The notes below the pieces were generated by a model, which worked only from the letters and a program-made list of their open reading frames with translations, was not told where the DNA came from and ran no database searches. Both the position numbers and the translations under genes were made by a program. Of a stretch of 46,001 bases of DNA, positions 16,313 to 24,686 are shown piece by piece. Where the stretch lies: contig CALZHT010000046.1 in NCBI GenBank assembly GCA_945787445.1, positions 1-46,001 on the forward strand, read 5' to 3'. Source of the DNA: an uncultured Desulfobulbaceae bacterium. GTDB lineage: Bacteria > Desulfobacterota > Desulfobulbia > Desulfobulbales > CALZHT01. Position 1 is the stretch's first letter; each line of letters begins with the position of its first letter.

Positions 16313-16510
16313 TAATTCCCTGAATCCGTGACGGCAGTATAAGCAATAAACGATACGCCTTGAATAAAAGCTCATCCGGTCCGGGAAACAATGAATAGAT
16401 CAGAGGGATCTGAGCGCCTAATTACCTTGCCTGTCCTGTTTGAAAACTGATACTACTATACTAACATTTATTGCACAGATACCATGTATATGTTCACAAA
16501 AGAGATTCCT

Positions 16511-16542
16511 ACACAAAATTGCATACTACAGCAATTTTGTGT
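16511..16542. promoter_or_regulatory. Perfect 12-bp inverted repeat in a divergent promoter region
   Basis: ACACAAAATTGC and GCAATTTTGTGT flank an 8-base loop, with GCGGCTACGCCGC a few bases later. It lies in the 400-base gap between the divergent SDR and epimerase genes. No U-run follows, so an operator or repeat is more likely than a terminator. Nothing else was recognised in 16313-16711. Confidence 0.5.
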
Positions 16543-16711
16543 TAACCGCGGCTACGCCGCTATTAAAGGCAGGGCTAAATTTATGGCAAGTAATTTCTTG
16601 ATTTAACTACATAAAATACAACATAACAAATTTATTTGTTATCTTTAGGCGCAGACAGCCTATTGGGGATGTTGGACGCGTCCTAGGTAGATCAAAGAAA
16701 ACTGGGAAATC

Positions 16712-18190
16712 ATGAAACTGGATGAGATGATCCGAAAAAAAGTAAACTGCTGGGAGGTTATGAAATGCGGCCGGGGGCCGGGAGATAATTCTCCCGATAA
16801 AATGGGAATTTGTCCGGCTGCCAAAGAAAAGCGGCTCGGAGACATCCACGGCGGCAACCATTCCGGCCGGGCCTGCTGGGTTGTGGCTGGTACCTTCTGT
16901 GGTGGAAAGGTGCAGGGCACCTTTGCCAAGAAATATGCCGCCTGCAAATCCTGTGTTTTTTTTAAAAGGGTTCTTGAGGAAGAAGGCAGTGGCTTTCAAA
17001 ATACCATCACCCTTTTGAAGCTGCTCAGGAAACCTGCCAGGATCGTTGATATCACGACAAAAACCTTTGGTGTGCTCATAGGCGGTTCCGGGCTGATTGG
17101 CGGCGCCCTGATGCACTATTTCAAAACAGAGACCCGGAATGAAGTAGAAGTTATCGCGCCAAACAGCAAACGGCTGAGCCTCAGGGATCCTGAGGATATC
17201 AGGATGTATTTTCAAAAATACAAACCCGACTTCATTATCAACAGCGCCGTTGCCGCCATTGACGGCGATGCCCAACTTGCTTACGAAATCAATTACCTGG
17301 GAAGTATTAATCTGGCTAAAGTGGCACTGGCCTTGAAGATTCCCTATATTTACTTTAGCTCAGCCGCCACACTGCCGATGGGCGAAAATCTCACTGAAAA
17401 GGATCATCAGCCCCTGACTGCGAGTCTCCCCTTTTATCCCAGGTCAAAATTGATGGCGGAAATGACCTTGAACCATCTGCAGGAAACCAAGGGACTTGAT
17501 TGCACCATCATCCGGCTTGGCGTGGTCTACGGGAAACACGATCACAAAATCCAGGGTTTCCACCGGTTGCTGTTTTCCGTTGTCGATCAAGCAATGCCGT
17601 TCATGATGACCAAGAAGGGAGTGATGCATTCCTATTCTAACACCAAGAAAATCCCACCCTTTGTGCATTATATTTTAGAACATCGTGATGAGTTTTCCGG
17701 CCAGACATATAATTTTGTGGATCGGAATCCGGTTGAGCTGAGTCAGATTATTCTCGCCATTAAATCGTATCTTGAACTCAGTTTCCCAAAGGAAATATAT
17801 GTCCCTTATCCCATGGTGAATTTCGGCATGTCCTGTCTGAATTTTCTGATGAGGCGATTGAGCCGCATCGGCTTAATTGCCCGCATGCCGGCGGAATTGA
17901 TGTTTTTGGAGTATTTCTTCAAAACCCAGGTCTTATCTTCGAAGAAACTTCAAAAATCAAGTTATGGGGATCCCAATGCAGAACTGACCATTTATACTGA
18001 ACTGCCGGATATTATCAGATACTACTGCACCAGGTGGAAGAACCTCAACCTGGTATCACCGAAAAAAGGGGAAGTGGTCTACTCCTCGGATGGCGTCCTC
18101 GATTTCCTGAACTCTCCGCAAGATCATGTCGATGCTTTTCATAGAGGGAAAAAGGATTATTTTTCGGATTATAATGCCTTAGGTGAATAA
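16712..18190 (+). CDS. Two-CW domain fused to an NAD-dependent epimerase/reductase
   Basis: A 492-residue protein. The first 90 residues form a cysteine-rich two-CW domain: NCWEVMKC near residue 13, ICPAAKEKR, ACWVVAGTFC near residue 58, and CKSC near residue 83. From about residue 118 an extended SDR follows with LIGGSGLIGGALM (NAD-binding GxxGxxG form), LRDPEDIRMYF and PDFIINSAVAAIDGD, which recall RfbD (dTDP-4-dehydrorhamnose reductase). The catalytic pair is FSSAAT and YPRSK. The C-terminal part is longer than in RfbD. The role of the cysteine domain is unknown; metal or redox sensing is possible. The ATG at 16712 is preceded by CTGGGAA. A similar two-CW block occurs in the haem sensor kinase later in the window. 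Confidence 0.82.
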   Translation: MKLDEMIRKKVNCWEVMKCGRGPGDNSPDKMGICPAAKEKRLGDIHGGNHSGRACWVVAGTFCGGKVQGTFAKKYAACKSCVFFKRVLEEEGSGFQNTITLLKLLRKPARIVDITTKTFGVLIGGSGLIGGALMHYFKTETRNEVEVIAPNSKRLSLRDPEDIRMYFQKYKPDFIINSAVAAIDGDAQLAYEINYLGSINLAKVALALKIPYIYFSSAATLPMGENLTEKDHQPLTASLPFYPRSKLMAEMTLNHLQETKGLDCTIIRLGVVYGKHDHKIQGFHRLLFSVVDQAMPFMMTKKGVMHSYSNTKKIPPFVHYILEHRDEFSGQTYNFVDRNPVELSQIILAIKSYLELSFPKEIYVPYPMVNFGMSCLNFLMRRLSRIGLIARMPAELMFLEYFFKTQVLSSKKLQKSSYGDPNAELTIYTELPDIIRYYCTRWKNLNLVSPKKGEVVYSSDGVLDFLNSPQDHVDAFHRGKKDYFSDYNALGE

Positions 18191-18304
18191 GAAGTATTGG
18201 CCGTTGAAGGGACGCTCCGACATTTGGCCTGCGTAAAAGACTGTTTTTCTCACGCAAAGCCGCGAGGCATGCAACGTATTTTTTATCTAAAGGGAGATTA
18301 CGCC

Positions 18305-18793
18305 ATGGATACGGAAAAGATAATGCGTGAGCAAGTGCTCGCCTTATTGAACGGCGGCAACGCCCACATGAACTTCAGCCAGGCGCTGACTGGATTTCCG
18401 ATTGAATACATTAACCGGAAGGCGGTCAATTTCTCCTATACCTTCTGGCATTTACTCGAACATATGCGGATCGTGCAATGGGATATTCTGGAATTCATAA
18501 GGAATCCGGCGCATGTTTCACCGGACTATCCGAGCGGATACTGGCCTCCGGAAGAGGAAGAAGCCCAGGAGCCACAATGGCAGCAGACCATCGCTCAGTT
18601 TCGCGCAGATCTTGAGGCGGTCCAGAATTTGGTCGCTGATCCGTCCACAGACTTTTTTGCTCCGATTCCCCATGCCAGGGACTATACTGTTTTCCGGGAA
18701 ATACTGCTGGTCGCCGATCACAATGCCTATCATCTTGGCGAGATAGTTACCTTACGACAGGCAATGGCTATTTCTCCTGCGGATAAATGGTGA
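18305..18793 (+). CDS. DinB-like family protein
   Basis: A 162-residue four-helix-bundle protein of the DinB/YfiT-like group. The metal-site histidines are visible in FWHLLEHMRIVQWDI near residue 48 and in DHNAYHLGEIVTLR near residue 143. The length fits the family. The ATG at 18305 follows AAAGGGAG at a good distance; an earlier in-frame start at 18197 lacks this. DinB-like proteins include thiol-dependent and metal-dependent enzymes, and the actual reaction is unknown. It lies 114 bases after the epimerase on the same strand and ends 15 bases from the convergent MBL-fold gene. Confidence 0.85.
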   Translation: MDTEKIMREQVLALLNGGNAHMNFSQALTGFPIEYINRKAVNFSYTFWHLLEHMRIVQWDILEFIRNPAHVSPDYPSGYWPPEEEEAQEPQWQQTIAQFRADLEAVQNLVADPSTDFFAPIPHARDYTVFREILLVADHNAYHLGEIVTLRQAMAISPADKW

Positions 18794-18808
18794 TCCTGAA
18801 AATTCGAC

Positions 18809-20368
18809 TCAGGGACCCGGTATTGCTGTGGCAAAAACACCATGGCCGCCGGCAATAAAACCCACATCAAGACTGAATTGCTGGATTGTTGCGAGCAACT
18901 CAGGGGGCAGATCGGCGGCGGCGAAATCTCCACTCGGATTAAAAATATCGCTGACAAAGAGCAGTCTTGCCTGCGGTAGATAAGCAACGACCAGATCAGA
19001 TGAGTGGGAGTTGGTGACCGGATAGATATCGACGTTTCTGATGTTGTCAGTCAAATTTAACGGGAATGAGGTTACAGGGGCAATGTCGGCAACCCGAGGA
19101 TTGTTCTGCAGGGCGTCAGGTTTCAGGGTGTGGGGTGTATCCAGGATGACCCGAAAACGAGAAACGCTGTCCGCCCCGACCACCAGATCCGCGCCTTTAG
19201 CTGCATATGCTCGAATGCCGCCGCCATGGTCAAAGTGAAAATGAGTGGCAACGATAGTGCGGATTGGCTTTCCAGGAAATCTTGCCTCAATCTCGGCAAT
19301 CACCGCCTGCGATCTTTCTTCATATAATGGCGCCTCTATCACAATCAGGTGGTCCGCCATTTCAACGACCAAGCTATGATGGGAGCCGCCGGTCACATGA
19401 AACACTCCTGGCGCTACCCCTGGCAGCACCTCAGTAAAAACGACTGTTTGCGACTGATCCGTATATGTTGGCAGCCCCATACTCTGAAATCTGGCGAACC
19501 ATTGGGAGTTTATTTCACCTCGGGCCGCGTCTGCCGCATCGAAAGGCGTCTGCATGTTGGCCGGAATATCGAAAATGCCGGCCTGGAACTGAACATTGTG
19601 TTGGATGTTCGAACGGGTTTCGGTATGGATGGTAATGTTGTTGATATTCACGGTTAGAGTAAAAGGCTCCATCACTCCTCCCACTTGCTGCCAGTTCGCA
19701 AAGATTGCTTCCATCAGCATGTCACCGAAATAGGGATCATCCTCAATGGTATCCGCTTTGGTGGGCAGGAGGGTTGCCGCATCAAGAAAAATGCGGATGG
19801 GACTGACTGCATCCGGCAGTCCAATAACATGATGCAGCTTGCCCTGAAAATTTTCATCCGGCCGGATCTCAACAACCGCCCGATTTTCAATGGCAGTACG
19901 CAAAAGAAACAAAGGTGAGGTGAGGCGGTGCAGTTTGCGGAGGGTGGCCACCCGCACGGATTCCATAGGAGCTTGCGGCGGCGAGTTATTGCTGTCCGGA
20001 CCGTCGACAAAACCGATCTGGCCATCCATGACATCGGCATATGCCAAAGGGCCGGGAAAGGGATAAAGAATATTCCATTGCCAATCAAGGCGTAAACGGT
20101 TGTTTCCAATGTCCCATGATTGGGTCAACTGAAAATCCGAAACATTTCGCGGCGTATCACCCGGGGTGACCGTCTGCTCCGGCTCGAATCGCTGGCCGGC
20201 CGTTACGATCAACTGGGTATCTACAGATTGCAGGGTAACCTGGCCGCCCATGGCATTAACAGCCCTGTCGACAGTAGTAGCCGCGTCATCGTTACTGCCA
20301 CAACCACTGCCAAGGATGGCAAGGAAGATTATTATTGGAATGACAATAAAAAATTTACCATTTCTCAT
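18809..20368 (-). CDS. MBL-fold metallohydrolase lipoprotein
   Basis: A 519-residue exported protein. The N terminus has a hydrophobic signal with lipobox LGSGC (Cys about residue 23). Residues about 40-300 form a non-catalytic beta-rich domain with a scaffold like LolA/outer-membrane lipoprotein sorting folds (DTQLIVTAGQRF, NNRLRLDWQWNILYPF, FLDAATLLPTKADTIEDDPYFGD). The C-terminal 200 residues form a metallo-beta-lactamase fold with THFHFDHGGG (HxHxDH) near residue 383, plus further metal-ligand candidates at SHSSDLVV, LFVSDIFNPSG and GGHG. The start at 20368 follows AGGGGGAATACTT. The substrate is unknown. The protein probably works in the periplasm, attached to a membrane. Confidence 0.85.
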   Translation of the reverse strand: MRNGKFFIVIPIIIFLAILGSGCGSNDDAATTVDRAVNAMGGQVTLQSVDTQLIVTAGQRFEPEQTVTPGDTPRNVSDFQLTQSWDIGNNRLRLDWQWNILYPFPGPLAYADVMDGQIGFVDGPDSNNSPPQAPMESVRVATLRKLHRLTSPLFLLRTAIENRAVVEIRPDENFQGKLHHVIGLPDAVSPIRIFLDAATLLPTKADTIEDDPYFGDMLMEAIFANWQQVGGVMEPFTLTVNINNITIHTETRSNIQHNVQFQAGIFDIPANMQTPFDAADAARGEINSQWFARFQSMGLPTYTDQSQTVVFTEVLPGVAPGVFHVTGGSHHSLVVEMADHLIVIEAPLYEERSQAVIAEIEARFPGKPIRTIVATHFHFDHGGGIRAYAAKGADLVVGADSVSRFRVILDTPHTLKPDALQNNPRVADIAPVTSFPLNLTDNIRNVDIYPVTNSHSSDLVVAYLPQARLLFVSDIFNPSGDFAAADLPPELLATIQQFSLDVGFIAGGHGVFATAIPGP

Positions 20369-20788
20369 AAGTATTCCCCCTTTACGGGCTCTTTGCACAG
20401 ACAAACCGCTCAATGTAATGGATATAAAATAGCACCATTCACTGAAATGATTTCCTTACTGTATACAATCACCTGAAAATACTGTTCCTTTTAAAACCAA
20501 TTAGTTAAAAATTTTTTCTGCCTGTAAAAATGGTACGGCATGATTGGTGAGTGGCATATGGGGGAAATACTGTATTTTGGGGTGGTAAAAGTGCTCATAC
20601 CGAAAAAGTCTCATGGCCGAAAAGGTTAGAAATACGGGAAAAACACAATTTCTCAGGGTGGGGTAATGGCCTTGCAAAATTTTCCGGGCAGCGGTCAAAA
20701 AAATAGGGCAGACTGACGCCTGCCCTTATATATGAACTGCTCCGAGCCATACACGCTCTGCAGAAATGGAAAAACCGAAATAGTACTT
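20369..20788. other. Intergenic region of 420 bases
   Basis: This holds the promoter region of the MBL-fold gene and the terminator of the OmpA-like gene. A 65-codon minus-strand frame at 20501-20698 has no ribosome-binding site and no recognised family, and is not called. Confidence 0.5.
20696..20727 (-). terminator. Rho-independent terminator of the OmpA-like gene
   Basis: On the minus strand AGGGCAG-GCGTCAGT-CTGCCCT is followed by ATTTTTTT. It lies about 60 bases after the stop codon of the OmpA-like lipoprotein. Confidence 0.8.
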
Positions 20789-21553
20789 TTACTTTCTGGC
20801 AACCAGGATGATTTCTATCCGCCTGTTCATTGCCTTGCCCTCTTCCGAGTTGTTATCTGCCACTGGACTATACTCACTATGCGCTTCCGCGGTAAGAAAT
20901 GAAGGATCAATCCCTTTTTCCTGCAGATGCTTTGTGACATTGATGGCGCGTGCTGCTGACAGTTCCCAGTTGGTGGGATATATAGAAGCCAGGCCTCCGG
21001 AGATCTGCACATTGTCGGTATGCCCTTCAATTTTTATTGCCTTATCGGAAACTTCTTTCAGGACACCGACGACCTTATTCAGCACCTCCAGACCTTCACT
21101 TTTTACCTCGGCCTTGCCTGAATCAAAAAGGATGGAGTTCACCATGTTCACGGTCAGCTTGCCTTTGAGTTCCGATATGGTTACCTCGCCCTTGGAAATT
21201 TCATCCTTCATCTTGGCCAGCAAGGCTTCGTAGGTACCGCTCATTTTCTTGGCCTGTTGTTCCTTCTCTCTTTCCAGAGCCCTTTTTTGGGCTTGCTGCT
21301 CGGCGATGGTTTTTTGCTTACCCGCAATATCTTTCTGCAAGCCTTGATTTTCTTTTACAAGTCCGTCATACATCTGCTGCAAGCCGTTTTTTTCTTTCAC
21401 AAGGTCGTCATATTTCTGCTGCAGGGACTGAAGATTATCAGCCAGAGTCTTGGCCTCCCCTTCTTTCTTGAGATACTTGTTTTTTGCCACACATCCCCAG
21501 GCGGGAATAGTAAGACACATGATTACCGCTAAGGTAACAATCCTTTGACGCAT
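20789..21553 (-). CDS. OmpA-family lipoprotein with coiled coil
   Basis: A 254-residue outer-membrane or periplasmic lipoprotein. The lipobox is IPAWGC (Cys about residue 21). Residues about 30-115 form a coiled coil with heptad-like repeats (LQQKYDDLVKEKNGLQQMYDGLVKENQGLQ). The C-terminal OmpA/MotB peptidoglycan-binding domain covers about 130-250: VNSILFDSGKAEVKSEGLEVL, IEGHTDNVQI, NWELSAARAINVTKHL, and NRRIEIIL with the basic pair that binds diaminopimelate. It resembles TolB-Pal-type or putative cell-wall anchors. The start at 21553 fits the signal. It is alone on its strand and ends with a clear terminator. Function beyond peptidoglycan attachment is unknown. Confidence 0.9.
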   Translation of the reverse strand: MRQRIVTLAVIMCLTIPAWGCVAKNKYLKKEGEAKTLADNLQSLQQKYDDLVKEKNGLQQMYDGLVKENQGLQKDIAGKQKTIAEQQAQKRALEREKEQQAKKMSGTYEALLAKMKDEISKGEVTISELKGKLTVNMVNSILFDSGKAEVKSEGLEVLNKVVGVLKEVSDKAIKIEGHTDNVQISGGLASIYPTNWELSAARAINVTKHLQEKGIDPSFLTAEAHSEYSPVADNNSEEGKAMNRRIEIILVARK

Positions 21554-21716
21554 TACACTCCTCCTCTCTCTGAATGATACGCTAAAATTTTTATGTAAGG
21601 CCTAGAAAATCAACCAGTTGATCTCATGGCTAAATGATCTTATAAACTACATTTATGCCAACATCCGGAAGGCAAATATTCCAGCCATGTACCCCGGTGT
21701 AATGAGATAAAGAAAC

Positions 21717-21752
21717 GGGGTTGCACAGTTGAAATTTCAATTGTACAACCCC
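21717..21752 (-). terminator. Long palindrome after the EF-hand gene
   Basis: A 36-base near-perfect palindrome, GGGGTTGCACAGTTGAAATT... with TTTCAATTGTACAACCCC. On the minus strand it follows the EF-hand gene by about 54 bases and is followed by a weak T-rich stretch. It is likely a terminator. The mismatches are symmetric pairs. Confidence 0.65.
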
Positions 21753-21805
21753 GCCCCGCGTATAACTCTTCCCATGCTATCTGCCACAGGAACATGAGAA
21801 TTGTG

Positions 21806-22057
21806 TTACTTCCCGAGCTTGCTTGCTATCGTAACAAATTCAGACTTGTCCAGTTGCTTATCCTTGTTGGCATCTGCCTCGTCGAAAAGCTTGGCAACAC
21901 TGTCCGAAGTGGCGGCTTCCTCTTTGCTGATAAAGCCATTTTTATCAGCATCAAGAGTCTCGAGCGTGGGTTTCTCGACATTTGAGCCGGCGTATGCTAC
22001 ACCGGCCATCATTACCACCATCAATACAGTTAAAACCTTACTCATAATAGTTTTCAT
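21806..22057 (-). CDS. Small secreted EF-hand protein
   Basis: An 83-residue protein with a Sec signal peptide (KVLTVLMVVMMAGVAYAGSN, cleavage after AYA). The mature part of about 60 residues carries two EF-hand loops: DADKNGFISKEE near residue 36 and DANKDKQLDKSE near residue 62, both with acidic residues at positions 1, 3 and 12 (Glu at 12). Loops of this type bind calcium. The mature protein is a single EF-hand pair, as in calmodulin-like small secreted proteins. Function unknown; a periplasmic calcium buffer or sensor is possible. It is divergent from the DUF4197 gene. Confidence 0.87.
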   Translation of the reverse strand: MKTIMSKVLTVLMVVMMAGVAYAGSNVEKPTLETLDADKNGFISKEEAATSDSVAKLFDEADANKDKQLDKSEFVTIASKLGK

Positions 22058-22608
22058 CGTTACCCCTCCTCAATATATAGAAACTTTATAGAAACTTTTT
22101 TCTTTATTGTTCCATTTATTCATTTTATCGCGGCAGATGGTAGTGAATTTAGCAACTCCCGTGCCAAATTATATTTTCCATTTGAATTCAAATATATAGC
22201 CCTTTATTGGCCGTGGCATTATATCTAAATACCCTCTTTTTTGTCGTAAGAAAACGACAACAGAAACATATCCATGGAGTAATGTATTGAAAGTACGTTA
22301 ATTATTGGTGTCGTTAAAAGGCGACAACTGGCTTGAAGTCAATGATTATAAACTTCGCACTGTAGTTGGGGCAGATCTGGATTTTTAATCATATGTAAAC
22401 ACTGTTTTTATTTTTGGAGTAAGGATTCGTCCACCATTAATTTATTCGAACAATCACTTTTTTTTGACATTGCTTTGATTGCCCCCGTATACTTTGGAAA
22501 ATAATTTCTACTATACTTGGTTAGGGTGTTTAGTTGTTAACACTATTGAGGACGGAACGAATACCCTTATCGCTTTCGTTAACCTTAATAAAGATTGGGA
22601 GTATTTCC
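22058..22608. other. Divergent intergenic region
   Basis: About 550 AT-rich bases between the EF-hand and DUF4197 genes. A good plus-strand promoter is called separately. The remainder contains no recognisable gene. Confidence 0.5.
22464..22493 (+). promoter_or_regulatory. Sigma70-type promoter upstream of the DUF4197 gene
   Basis: TTGACA (22464-22469) and TATACT (22488-22493) with an 18-base spacer. Preceded by an AT-rich tract. It lies about 115 bases before the start of the DUF4197 gene, leaving room for a leader. Confidence 0.6.
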
Positions 22609-23379
22609 ATGGATTCGACTGGCAAAAATTTCGTTAAGGTTCTTCTTTTTCTTACCGGAATAGTTCTTATCACCTTTTCTTTATCATCGTGTTCAACTTC
22701 GACGGGAAATAGCTGGTTGGAGGAAGGAGCAAAAATTTTTACCACACTTGGCGACGGCAAAGGGAAAAAAGAACTTACTATCGGTGAAATCGGCGAGGCA
22801 TTTAAAGATGCTCTCCGCATCGGCACCACAAATGTTGTGAGTCAACTCGGTCGCCGTGACGGTTTCAAAGCGGACCCCGCTATCCACATCCCTCTGCCCA
22901 AAGAATTTACCACCGTGAAAAATATGCTCAGTACCATCGGCATGGCCAATTTACTTGATGACCTCGAGCTCAAACTCAACAGGGCCGCAGAAGCAGCAAC
23001 GCCAAGGGCCAAAACAATATTTTTACAGGCAATCACTGCAATGACATTTGAGGATGCCATGGCCATTTATAAAGGCCCTGAAGATGCCGCAACCCAATAT
23101 TTCCAGGGAAAAATGACGCCATTGCTGGCCAAGGAGATGCACCCTATTGTAGAACAAAGCCTGTCACAGGTAGGAGCAGTTCAAGCTTATGATAACGTTA
23201 TGGGACAATATCAATCTCTTCCTTTTGTACCTGATGTGAAGGCGGATTTAACAACTTATGTGGTTGAAAAAGGAATGGGAGGAATTTTCTACTATATTGC
23301 CCAGGAAGAAGCGGCTATACGCCGGGATCCTGCAAAGCGCACTACTGAATTGCTAAAAAGGCTATTCGGGCCAAAATGA
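22609..23379 (+). CDS. DUF4197 family lipoprotein
   Basis: A 256-residue lipoprotein. The lipobox is FSLSSC (Cys about residue 26). The mature protein matches the DUF4197 pattern: ELTIGEIGEAFKDALRIGTTNVVSQLG, FKADPAIHIPLPKEF, LLDDLELKLNRAAEAATPRAK, AITAMTFEDAMAIYKGPEDAATQYFQ and a C-terminal DLTTYVVEKGMGGIFYYIAQEEAAIRRDPAKRTTELLKRLFG. The family has no known function. The ATG at 22609 follows GGGAG at seven bases; an earlier in-frame start at 22534 would add an unlikely extension. It is 22 bases from the MRJP-type gene and almost surely shares its transcript. Confidence 0.9.
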   Translation: MDSTGKNFVKVLLFLTGIVLITFSLSSCSTSTGNSWLEEGAKIFTTLGDGKGKKELTIGEIGEAFKDALRIGTTNVVSQLGRRDGFKADPAIHIPLPKEFTTVKNMLSTIGMANLLDDLELKLNRAAEAATPRAKTIFLQAITAMTFEDAMAIYKGPEDAATQYFQGKMTPLLAKEMHPIVEQSLSQVGAVQAYDNVMGQYQSLPFVPDVKADLTTYVVEKGMGGIFYYIAQEEAAIRRDPAKRTTELLKRLFGPK

Positions 23380-23401
23380 ATTGCCTCCGGAGGAGCCGCG
23401 C

Positions 23402-24478
23402 ATGAAAAGAGTTGACCTCATTATTATGACACTCATTATTCTTTCTGTTGCCGGATGCGCCATGCAAAAAACATGGCTTACACCCGGAAAAATTCAACTT
23501 ATCGAGGTGGCAAGATCAGAACGGCGCTGGACCGGTCTCGCCGTGTCGCAGGAGGGCCGCATCTTTGTGAACTTTCCACTCTGGTCAGCTTCTCAGCCCT
23601 TTGCAGTAGGTGAATTGCAACAAGACGGTACGGTCCTGCCTTATCCCAATGAGGTGCTCAATTCCTGGCAGCCGGACAAATCACCTCGGAATCACTTTGT
23701 CTGTGTGCAGGCCATGTTTGTAGATGCCAGAAACCGTTTATGGATTCTGGATCCGGCCAATCCCCGCTTCGAAGGCGTGGTGCAGGACGGCCCCAAGCTT
23801 TTTGTCGTCGATCTATCCAGCGATACGGTGATCCGCACCTATAGATTCGGACCGGAAATTGCCAAACCTGACAGTTACCTTAATGATTTGCGGGTGGACC
23901 TGGATACTGATACGGTCTATATGACCGACTCGGGTAATGGTGCGCTGGTGATCCTCAATCTGGCCAGCGGCCAGGGACGGCGCCTGCTGGACAATCATTC
24001 CTCAACTCAGGCGGAAGATATCCTGCTGACCATTGAAGGCAAACCATGGCTCATGGGCGGCAACAGACCTCGGGTGCATGCTGATGGCATTGCCTTGAGT
24101 AACGACGGCAATTGGCTTTACTATCAGGCCTTGACCGGCCGCACCATGTACCGCATTGCCACTGCTGATCTCCGTGACAGGCTGCTGAGTGCTGATGAAT
24201 TGGTAAATCGGGTAGAAAAGGTGGCTGAGTCCGGTGCCAGCGACGGGCTATTTTACGGGACGGACAACAATATCTATATCTCGGCCCTGGAGCACAGTGC
24301 CATCCGCAGGGTCCGGCCCGGCAGCATGGTTGAAACGGTAATTCAGGATAAATGTATCTCCTGGCCGGACAGTTTCGCACTGGGGCCCGGCGACATCCTG
24401 TACTTTACCACGGCCCGTATTCACCAGAGGGACAAACCCAGCGGTCCATTTACCATATTCCGGTTGGAATCTAATTAG
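23402..24478 (+). CDS. MRJP/yellow-family lipoprotein (beta-propeller)
   Basis: A 358-residue lipoprotein (lipobox LSVAGC, Cys about residue 19). It matches the major royal jelly protein/yellow family, six-bladed beta-propellers: TGLAVSQEGRIFVNFP, AVGELQQDGTVLPYPN, VQAMFVDARNRLWILDPANP, LNDLRVDLDTDTVYMTDSGNGALVIL, VHADGIALSNDGNWLYYQALTGRTMYRI and SWPDSFALGPGDILYFTTARIHQ. The family contains L-dopachrome-converting-like proteins and others of unknown substrate. The ATG at 23402 follows GGAGGAG; the frame opens earlier with a TTG at 23381. It is immediately downstream of the DUF4197 gene and ends in a repeat C copy. Confidence 0.88.
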   Translation: MKRVDLIIMTLIILSVAGCAMQKTWLTPGKIQLIEVARSERRWTGLAVSQEGRIFVNFPLWSASQPFAVGELQQDGTVLPYPNEVLNSWQPDKSPRNHFVCVQAMFVDARNRLWILDPANPRFEGVVQDGPKLFVVDLSSDTVIRTYRFGPEIAKPDSYLNDLRVDLDTDTVYMTDSGNGALVILNLASGQGRRLLDNHSSTQAEDILLTIEGKPWLMGGNRPRVHADGIALSNDGNWLYYQALTGRTMYRIATADLRDRLLSADELVNRVEKVAESGASDGLFYGTDNNIYISALEHSAIRRVRPGSMVETVIQDKCISWPDSFALGPGDILYFTTARIHQRDKPSGPFTIFRLESN

Positions 24479-24664
24479 TTTCCATCCGGAAACGCCCCTT
24501 TTTCGTAATCTCTGCGTCGATCTGCGGAATTGCTTGTGCGACGTACTCAAGTACGTCTCCGCCCAATTCCTTGATTTCCTTGACCTTTCGCAAAATTGTC
24601 AGTTTCCGAATTGGAAACAACTTGTTCCAGCTTCCTCCAAGTCTGCGACTTTCCGGATGGAACG
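24479..24664. repeat. Dispersed repeat C, full copy (GTTTCCATCCGG element)
   Basis: Ends are inverted repeats: TTTCCATCCGGAAA and TTTCCGGATGGAA. The inside includes ACGTACTCAAGTACGT (a perfect palindrome) and GTTTCCGAATTGGAAAC. It fills most of the 208-base gap between the convergent MRJP-type and hybrid kinase genes and may serve as terminator. A shorter copy lies at 36911-36973. Confidence 0.7.
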
Positions 24665-24686
24665 AATTAAACATCACACCGCAGAA

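Noticed and set aside
16607-17275. Minus-strand frame of 222 codons
   Set aside because: It overlaps the two-CW epimerase, which has clear domains on the plus strand; this frame has none and is a shadow.
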